Below, one piece after another: positions 7,511 to 11,875 of a stretch of DNA of 11,875 nucleotides (positions are counted from its first letter, which is position 1; every line of letters begins with the position of its first letter). A model generated the notes under the pieces. That model ran no database searches and was not told where the DNA came from. It was given only the letters and a program-made list of their open reading frames with translations. A program made the translations under genes and the position numbers. The stretch comes from JBMNOI01 sp050942995. GTDB taxonomy: Bacteria; Chloroflexota; Anaerolineae; UBA1429. Location: assembly GCA_050942995.1 (NCBI GenBank), contig JBMNOI010000118.1, positions 1 to 11,875 on the forward strand. The letters run 5' to 3'.

Positions 7511-7605
7511 GGGCCGACCTCCGGTCGCTCGCGGCAGTGGGACGGTATCGGGGGCCGGGCATCGTTCTGGCGCAGCAACTGACGATTGTCTTCGACTCTG
7601 GACAT
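7507..7605 (-). CDS. possible 32-aa ORF coupled to the GNAT gene
   Basis: This short frame (MSRVEDNRQLLRQ to ERPEVGP) has a near-ideal ribosome site, TAGGAGG, ending four bases before its ATG. Its TGA overlaps the GNAT ATG as ATGA, an arrangement typical of translational coupling; the GNAT ribosome site lies inside it. The peptide is hydrophilic, with one Cys and no recognised domain. It may be a real micro-protein, a leader that tunes GNAT translation, or a remnant. Evidence is limited to start, stop and spacing. Confidence 0.4.
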   Translation of the reverse strand: MSRVEDNRQLLRQNDARPPIPSHCRERPEVGP

Positions 7606-7637
7606 GGCTCCTCCTATCGGAGCATCTTTCAATGCAC

Positions 7638-7667
7638 ATGATAACAGAAGCGTGATGAGTTGGCTAA
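7638..7667 (-). promoter_or_regulatory. candidate promoter for the leftward block (32-aa ORF / GNAT)
   Basis: On the minus strand, TATCAT (7643-7638, 5/6 to consensus) lies 18 bases downstream of TTAGCC (7667-7662, 3/6). Transcription would begin near 7631, about 26 bases before the ATG at 7605. It shares the 212-base divergent gap 7606-7817 with the promoter of the rightward decarboxylase gene. Confidence 0.35.
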
Positions 7668-7730
7668 CAGCCGAACGGTAATAGTACACCATGCTGCATC
7701 GAAAGATTGCGGCGAGTGCTGTCTCGTCGC

Positions 7731-7759
7731 TTGACTTGGCCGCGGTCCCGGGGTAAAAG
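7731..7759 (+). promoter_or_regulatory. candidate promoter of the mevalonate-pathway decarboxylase gene
   Basis: TTGACT (7731-7736, 5/6 to the -35 consensus) is followed after exactly 17 bases by TAAAAG (7754-7759, 4/6 to the -10 consensus). This places the start near 7766 and gives a leader of about 50 bases to the ATG at 7818. GAGGG at 7804-7808 is the ribosome site. Confidence 0.4.
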
Positions 7760-7817
7760 GGTGCGTCGCGCCGGATATTTCGCTCACCGGCGGGGCGTGT
7801 AGAGAGGGACGGATTGT

Positions 7818-8984
7818 ATGCAGACGAGAGTACCGACCGGATTCGAGGATATGGTGGCCCCCATGCGGGCCGCCCACCAGCGTATCATTGAAGCTCTGGG
7901 AGAGGATGCCCCTGTGCGTGTCAATCCCGACGTGCAGGGACAGGGGCACGAGTCGGGTGTGGCGGCGGCCAGAGCCTATCCCATTCAGGGCATACTCAAA
8001 TATCACGGCATCACCGACTGGGACTGGCGTATCGCCTATATGCCCAGCATCTCGGTGAATAATGACGCCGCTTATACGGTCACGTGGGTCGAGTTCGACC
8101 CGGTGCTGACCGACGATCGGGTGACCATCGGCGGGCAGGAGGCCCAAGGGCGCGAACGCGAGCGGGTGCGGCGCGTACTGGACGTCGTGCGCGATCTGGC
8201 CGGCGTGCGCAGCCGCGCTCGGGTGGCGTCGAGAAATGTGGTGCGGGCCAGCAAGACGGGGAAGGGACTGGGCACCAGCGCCTCGGCTTCGGCGGCGTTG
8301 GCTACGGCGGCGCTGGCGGCGGTGTTGGGCGAAAGGGCCATAGACGATCGATACCTGTTGAGCTGCGTGGCGCGGTTGCTGGCCGGATCGGGTGGACGCA
8401 GCGCGGCGGGCGGCGTGGCCCTGTGGCTATCTTATCCCGGCATCGCCCACCGGGATAGCTATTCCGTGCGGCTGGATACGGCCGGTGAGCTGGACGATGT
8501 GCGGCTCATCACCGTGCCGGTGGATTCGCGTCTCGGACTCAAAACAGAGGCCGCTCACGAGGATGCCCCCCACAGCAGCCTGTTCAAATGCTGGATGCTG
8601 GGGCGCTGTAAGGAGGTGCTGGAGTGCATCGCGGCGGTGCGCGCCGGCGACTGGCGCACTCTGGGGCAACTGGCCGAGGTGGATAGCATTCGGCTACACG
8701 GTGTGACCATGTCGGGCAGTCGCGAAAACAAGCTGTTCGCCTGGGAGCCGGAGAATATCGCCCTCTTTCGTCTGTGCAACGATCTGCGCTCAGAGGGTGT
8801 GCCGGTCTATTTCTCGACGGACACCGGCCCGACGGTGGTCTTTATCACACACCAAGATTACGAGGATGCCGTGGTCGCGCGGCTGGACGCGTTGGAGATG
8901 GGGGCCGAGGTGGTGCGCGGGCGCATCGCCGGCCCGGCGGCGTTGCTCGATCCGGATGAGGCGCGGCGCGAGATCGGGATGTGA
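7818..8984 (+). CDS. mvaD: phosphomevalonate/diphosphomevalonate decarboxylase (GHMP kinase family)
   Basis: This 388-aa GHMP-superfamily decarboxylase uses ATP to decarboxylate (di)phosphomevalonate in isoprenoid precursor synthesis. Evidence is the N-terminal AYPIQGILKYHG block (53-64, where mevalonate-diphosphate decarboxylases have a Lys-Tyr motif), PSISV (76-80), the ATP loop GLGTSASASAA (150-160), GSGGRSAAGGVALW (190-203, with Arg194), and TDTGPT (334-339), whose Asp335 aligns with the catalytic Asp of the family. It exceeds the usual 320-330 aa because of a leader of about 50 residues before the first conserved block. The sequence style matches Chloroflexota enzymes. The Roseiflexus castenholzii member has been shown to act on phosphomevalonate and to feed isopentenyl phosphate kinase, so that substrate is my preferred inference. 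The ATG at 7818 has GAGGG nine bases upstream. Confidence 0.85.
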   Translation: MQTRVPTGFEDMVAPMRAAHQRIIEALGEDAPVRVNPDVQGQGHESGVAAARAYPIQGILKYHGITDWDWRIAYMPSISVNNDAAYTVTWVEFDPVLTDDRVTIGGQEAQGRERERVRRVLDVVRDLAGVRSRARVASRNVVRASKTGKGLGTSASASAALATAALAAVLGERAIDDRYLLSCVARLLAGSGGRSAAGGVALWLSYPGIAHRDSYSVRLDTAGELDDVRLITVPVDSRLGLKTEAAHEDAPHSSLFKCWMLGRCKEVLECIAAVRAGDWRTLGQLAEVDSIRLHGVTMSGSRENKLFAWEPENIALFRLCNDLRSEGVPVYFSTDTGPTVVFITHQDYEDAVVARLDALEMGAEVVRGRIAGPAALLDPDEARREIGM

Positions 8985-8999
8985 TCGGATGGTGTGGCT

Positions 9000-9028
9000 T
9001 TGCCTGGATATGCGAGTGGGGCTATAAT
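9000..9028 (+). promoter_or_regulatory. promoter of the ferredoxin gene
   Basis: TTGCCT (9000-9005, 4/6) and a perfect TATAAT (9023-9028) are separated by 17 bases. The start would be near 9035, leaving a leader of about 134 bases before the ATG at 9169. The -10 box sits between GGGC (9019-9022) and GCCC (9029-9032), a short palindrome followed by TTCGGTTTT. The rest of the gap 8985-9168 shows nothing else I can name. Confidence 0.55.
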
Positions 9029-9168
9029 GCCCTTCGGTTTTCTGGATCGTCGGTATGCGGCGAGCGGATACTGTGTGTTCGACAGGCCAGAGCCCGGCGG
9101 CCGCGGGGGTCACTGTGGCACAATCGGGCCTGAAATCGGATAACAGGACTTAGGGAGGTACGCAGGAT

Positions 9169-9399
9169 ATGTGGAAAGTGACGATCGATCGCGACGGATG
9201 CATTAGCTGCGGCGCGTGCTGGAGCACCTGCCCCGATTTCTACGAAGAGAACGAGGAAGACGGGCTCAGCCAGGTCGTGGCCCAGTATCAGACGGGCGGC
9301 AATCCGGCCGAGGGCATGGCCTCGGACGATCTGGAAGAGTGCGTCAAGAACGGCGCCGACGATTGTCCCGTCGAAGTAATCGCAGTCGAGGAAGCCTAA
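9169..9399 (+). CDS. single-cluster [4Fe-4S] ferredoxin
   Basis: This 76-aa acidic cytoplasmic electron carrier resembles the monocluster ferredoxins of Thermotoga. Cys11, Cys14 and Cys17 in CISCGAC, together with Cys66 in the DDCPVEVI motif, are the expected ligands of one [4Fe-4S] cluster. Cys21 and Cys58 stand where Thermotoga ferredoxin has its disulphide. The second CxxCxxC half of two-cluster ferredoxins is replaced by an acidic segment (27-57). The start is well set: GGGAGGT (9153-9159) lies nine bases before the ATG. Its redox partner is not in the window. It has its own promoter, and a hairpin at 9411-9437 follows the stop. Confidence 0.93.
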   Translation: MWKVTIDRDGCISCGACWSTCPDFYEENEEDGLSQVVAQYQTGGNPAEGMASDDLEECVKNGADDCPVEVIAVEEA

Positions 9400-9410
9400 G
9401 TTTTCGATCG

Positions 9411-9437
9411 GTACCGGCAGGCCGGGCTTGCCGGTAC
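9411..9437 (+). terminator. hairpin after the ferredoxin gene (no U-tract)
   Basis: GTACCGGCA (9411-9419) and TGCCGGTAC (9429-9437) pair perfectly over 9 bp, extended inward by one G.T and one G-C pair to leave a 5-base loop. It begins 12 bases after the stop codon, so it may end or protect the ferredoxin transcript. No T-run follows, so intrinsic termination is doubtful. Confidence 0.5.
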
Positions 9438-9466
9438 ATGGAATTCAGGAATGTTCGGACAAACGG

Positions 9467-9506
9467 CCGGTCAGAGTGCGTGATCACTATTCGGTACTCT
9501 GACCGG
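9467..9506. repeat. 11-bp perfect inverted repeat with palindromic spacer
   Basis: CCGGTCAGAGT (9467-9477) is repeated inverted as ACTCTGACCGG (9496-9506) around an 18-base spacer that contains the 8-base palindrome GTGATCAC (9480-9487). Beyond the arms, two G.T pairs and one C-G pair could extend the stem. No T-run follows. It lies in the 217-base gap 9400-9616, upstream of the zinc-ribbon promoter, so it may be an operator, an RNA hairpin or a mobile-palindrome remnant. Confidence 0.6.
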
Positions 9507-9550
9507 TTGATCGTTAACCTCTGCCTGCCTCTTCCACCGGCGAAATTCTG

Positions 9551-9579
9551 TATACATCATCGCGGCGATATGCTATACT
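9551..9579 (+). promoter_or_regulatory. candidate promoter of the zinc-ribbon gene
   Basis: TATACA (9551-9556, 4/6 to the -35 consensus) and TATACT (9574-9579, 5/6 to the -10 consensus) are 17 bases apart. Transcription would begin near 9586, about 31 bases before the ATG at 9617. Confidence 0.45.
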
Positions 9580-9616
9580 GTGCTTGATGGTGTCTTTGTT
9601 CTGCGAGGAGGCAGAC

Positions 9617-9823
9617 ATGAACGCCAATATCGCCGGTGAATTGACGGGGCGGGGAGAGACGATCCGGCAGAATGCCATGCCGAAGCCGATGACCGAACGC
9701 CTCGATTGCCCAAACTGCGGCGAGCTCCGCTCGGATCGCATCGTTTGGATCGATGCCGAAACTGTGTGTTGTAGCACATGTGACCATCGATTTGCCGTAT
9801 GGGCAGATCGTGAGATATCGTAG
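9617..9823 (+). CDS. small zinc-ribbon protein, unknown function
   Basis: This 68-aa protein carries two CxxC pairs, CPNC (Cys31, Cys34) and CSTC (Cys52, Cys55, with an extra Cys51), about 18 residues apart. That is the layout of a zinc ribbon that binds one metal ion. The N-terminal 28 residues look unstructured. The ATG at 9617 is preferred over the in-frame ATG at 9584 because GAGGAGG (9605-9611) lies five bases before it and the promoter start falls near 9586. I do not recognise the family. Proteins of this kind often bind nucleic acid or are subunits of larger complexes, but nothing here shows which. Confidence 0.7.
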   Translation: MNANIAGELTGRGETIRQNAMPKPMTERLDCPNCGELRSDRIVWIDAETVCCSTCDHRFAVWADREIS

Positions 9824-9989
9824 CTTCAAATCGCCCAAAACCCGCTCTCCGGAGTGGTGACGTAATCGGTCGGCGTCTCGTCCGATCCCGGGAAGGGTGA
9901 CGACCGCAGTGGTGTGATGCATTTCGGTCACCCCGTGGCGCAGGTGCCGGCGGATCGCTTTCGGCCGCCCAAAGAACGACGGACTTGTC

Positions 9990-10018
9990 GGGCAGCTCTC
10001 GTTCGGGGCTGCCCTTTT
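9990..10018 (+). terminator. intrinsic terminator upstream of the M23 lipoprotein gene
   Basis: GGGCAGC (9990-9996) pairs with GCTGCCC (10008-10014); inward T.G, C-G and T.G pairs leave a 5-base loop. TTTT (10015-10018) follows directly. It is 167 bases past the zinc-ribbon stop and 105 bases before the next start codon. It could end the zinc-ribbon transcript or attenuate a longer one into the lipoprotein gene. Confidence 0.65.
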
Positions 10019-10022
10019 GTAT

Positions 10023-10120
10023 CCCCGCAAGAGTCTGCCTCTGTGCTCTGCCGGGGAGTATCCCCAGAAGCATACTCTGGCCCGCGGATATCCTGTGCGG
10101 GTCAGCGAAAGGATTGACCT
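10023..10120 (+). promoter_or_regulatory. structured leader with overlapping hairpins before the M23 lipoprotein gene
   Basis: Several short stems compete. CCCCG (10023-10027) can pair with CGGGG (10052-10056), GGGGA (10053-10057) with TCCCC (10061-10065), GAGTAT (10056-10061) with ATACTC (10072-10077), and CCAGA (10064-10068) with TCTGG (10076-10080). Further on, CCCGC (10081-10085) can pair with GCGGG (10097-10101), and GGTCA (10100-10104) with TGACC (10115-10119). The last stem holds the ribosome site AAAGGA (10108-10113) in its loop and shares bases with the stem before it. Overlapping partners suggest a switch, but no known riboswitch class is recognised. The upstream part of the gap (9824-9989) also folds: GGGTGAC pairs with GTCACCC near 9894-9936. 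Confidence 0.35.
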
Positions 10121-10122
10121 GT

Positions 10123-11875
10123 ATGCGCTTTACTGCAAGATGGTTTATTGTGTGGGTCGCCTTGCTGACGATGGTCCTGACGTCCTGCGCGACAACGTCC
10201 CAGGATAATCCGGCGCAGCCCGAAGGGAGCGAGTCCTCCGCCCCCGTCATGACGACGGCTCCGACGGTGGAAGAGGATGAGCCGCCGGCGACACCTGTGG
10301 CAACGGATACGGCCGCGCCGACAGAGACGGCCACACCCGAAGCAAGTATTACCCTCACCCCGACGGCCGATGCCGGATCGCCCGATGAGGATAATCCCTC
10401 CGCCGAAGAGACCTCTGAGCCGCTGACGCATATCGTGCGGGCCGGCGATACCCTGTGGGATATCGCCGCGCAGTATGGCACCACAGTGGCGGTACTGCGG
10501 GAGCTGAACGTACTGGATGACGGTGTTCTCTCTGTAGGCCAGGAGATTACCCTGCCCGGTGAGGGCTCGGCACAGGCACAGGCCTCTGTAACGCCGACCG
10601 CTCCTGTCGAAGAAGAGCCCGAGCCGGCCGCTTCGCCCACGTCTGAGCCCGCCACGGCGCTCGAGGGAAAGCAGGTGGTCTGTGCGACCAACGCCCTGGA
10701 ACGCGCCCTCGATCTACCCGCCGACCCCATCCGCATCGTCATCTCGACCGGGCGGATGTACATGATCGCCGGCGGGGATCTGTACGAGCTGACGCTGGAC
10801 GAACTTGACGGTGAGGGCGCGCTCAGCCCGCGCTCGCTAATGCCTGCCGAGCGTCGCATCGGTCGGTTCACCATTCAGGAACTCGTGGATGTGGCCGCCG
10901 AACCCGAGACGGGCGAACTGGTATTGCTGGACAAGAGAAACGACATCTATCGCCTTACCCCATCGGGAAGCTGGTCCATGGCTTTTGAATCGCGGGCCGT
11001 GCCGGGCGCCTGGCCCGACCCGCAGTTTCTGGCTCTGGTTGCCTCGGCGGGTGATGTGTACGCCCTGGATGCCGACTCGGCGCGTATCTGGCGCTTCGAT
11101 CGGGGCGCTGCGTTGCCCGCCGCCCATATGACGGACATGCAGCTTACGCGGGGCGTGGATCTGACGCTGGCGTCGGACGGGACGGAGGCGGCACGGCTGT
11201 ATGTGTTGACCTATGACGGGGTGCGGGTGCAGTCGGGGGGCGGTGTGGCCGCCGTGGCCGACGGCCCGGATGCTTCATCCTGGCCGGCACAGATCGTGTC
11301 CAGCGGCGGGCGGTTGCTGACGGTGGACGGGCAGGCGCGGCAGGTGGCGTTATTGGGGAACGCCGGACAGGTCGAAGGACGGGTGACCTTTGCCTTTGAG
11401 GGCATGCAGCGGTTACGCAGCGCGGCGCTGGCCGGCGACCGATTGTATGCCGTGGCCGGCCGCACGCTGTATATGGCCGATCTGAACAGTGAGGGTGAGG
11501 GGTGCCCGGCGGTGAATTACGACGACCGCTACCTGTTCGACGGCGTCGATCTGCGCCAGGCTCTGGCCGGATTCCGCATGCCCTTCCCGAACGCGGGACT
11601 GCACAGCCGCCCCCGGTCGTTCCCCGGCGCGCGTCGTCTGTACCGCTTTGGAGTGCACGAGGGGATCGACCTCTATCCGGGGGACGCTCCCAACCTGGAT
11701 TATGGCTCGGCCATCATCTCGGTGGCCGACGGCGTCATCACCCGCATCGACACCGACTTTGCCGAGATCACTCCGGAAGAGTATCCCGAGATGGTGGCGC
11801 GTATCGAGCAAGAACATCGCACCCCGCCGGATATCCTGGATCGGCTGCGCGGCCGGCAGGTGTATGTAGAGCATG
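10123..11875 (+). CDS. LysM / M23 (LytM) metallopeptidase lipoprotein, 3'-truncated
   Basis: This exported lipoprotein probably cleaves peptidoglycan cross-bridges. The N-terminus is a lipoprotein signal peptide with lipobox LTSC (Cys22 lipidated). A Thr/Pro/Glu-rich tether (about 24-101) leads to one LysM domain (102-145: HIVRAGDTLWDIAAQYG to LSVGQEITLPG). After a second linker comes a beta-rich region (about 183-500) with repeating strand motifs such as GRMYMIAGGDLYEL and DRLYAVAGRTLYMADL, like an irregular beta-propeller. The M23 domain opens at RFGVHEGIDLYPG, giving zinc ligands His512 and Asp516. An insertion of about 45 residues precedes GRQVYVEH at the window edge; the HxH motif must lie beyond. 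The ATG follows AAAGGA by nine bases. 584 codons are visible with no stop. Confidence 0.9.
   Translation, partial: MRFTARWFIVWVALLTMVLTSCATTSQDNPAQPEGSESSAPVMTTAPTVEEDEPPATPVATDTAAPTETATPEASITLTPTADAGSPDEDNPSAEETSEPLTHIVRAGDTLWDIAAQYGTTVAVLRELNVLDDGVLSVGQEITLPGEGSAQAQASVTPTAPVEEEPEPAASPTSEPATALEGKQVVCATNALERALDLPADPIRIVISTGRMYMIAGGDLYELTLDELDGEGALSPRSLMPAERRIGRFTIQELVDVAAEPETGELVLLDKRNDIYRLTPSGSWSMAFESRAVPGAWPDPQFLALVASAGDVYALDADSARIWRFDRGAALPAAHMTDMQLTRGVDLTLASDGTEAARLYVLTYDGVRVQSGGGVAAVADGPDASSWPAQIVSSGGRLLTVDGQARQVALLGNAGQVEGRVTFAFEGMQRLRSAALAGDRLYAVAGRTLYMADLNSEGEGCPAVNYDDRYLFDGVDLRQALAGFRMPFPNAGLHSRPRSFPGARRLYRFGVHEGIDLYPGDAPNLDYGSAIISVADGVITRIDTDFAEITPEEYPEMVARIEQEHRTPPDILDRLRGRQVYVEH

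Noticed and set aside
9914..10117. 67-codon open frame between the zinc-ribbon and lipoprotein genes
   Set aside because: It has no ribosome site, runs through the terminator hairpin, and has no recognisable motif.
9824..10122. Match to the c-di-AMP (ydaO) riboswitch
   Set aside because: The gene context fits, but the conserved core segments of that class are not visible, so it was not called.
9573..10874. 433-codon Ser-rich open frame on the minus strand
   Set aside because: It lies antisense to the zinc-ribbon and LysM lipoprotein genes, and its Ser/Thr/Val bias mirrors the Thr/Pro/Glu linker codons of the real gene.
1..11875. tRNA, rRNA, CRISPR, transposase or phage genes
   Set aside because: I looked on both strands and found no cloverleaf, repeat array, transposase motif or phage protein.

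Overview
The window looks like chromosomal DNA from a GC-rich bacterium, most likely a member of the Chloroflexota (an Anaerolineae-like lineage). Three things point there, all by inference from family knowledge. First, there is a mevalonate-pathway decarboxylase of the type described in Roseiflexus. Second, there are exported LysM proteins with Thr/Pro/Glu-rich linkers. Third, large envelope hydrolases carry SpoIID, amidase and Ig-like modules although no sporulation genes are in view. I see no rRNA, tRNA, CRISPR array, transposase or phage gene.

Layout. At 1-3061 (+) is the 3' part of a large exported cell-wall enzyme: a SpoIID domain, linker and beta-rich modules, a PGRP/amidase_2 zinc amidase, then Ig-like repeats. 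A strong bidirectional hairpin terminator (3083-3120) separates it from a leftward block at 7605-3136 (-). In transcription order this block holds a possible 32-aa ORF, a GNAT acetyltransferase broken by a frameshift, a VOC/PhnB-like protein, a HAD-like hydrolase, a YraN (UPF0102) nuclease-fold protein, the tRNA modification enzyme MiaA, and a membrane-anchored FecR-LysM protein. yraN, miaA and the LysM gene are 8 and 18 bases apart and look like one operon. VOC has its own perfect -10 box.

A divergent intergenic region (7606-7817) precedes a rightward block. This holds the phosphomevalonate/diphosphomevalonate decarboxylase (7818-8984), a small single-cluster [4Fe-4S] ferredoxin (9169-9399), a 68-aa zinc-ribbon protein (9617-9823), and a lipoprotein with LysM, a beta-rich sensor-like region and an M23 peptidase domain (10123 to beyond the window end).

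How the genes fit together. Both ends of the window, and the LysM gene in the middle, concern peptidoglycan binding and cleavage outside the membrane. The genes between them are housekeeping or small-molecule functions (tRNA i6A modification, isoprenoid precursor synthesis, electron transfer). Most of the interest lies between genes: several well-formed inverted repeats without U-tracts, and a folded leader with competing hairpins upstream of the M23 lipoprotein. I did not find convincing evidence of a wholly new multi-gene system.
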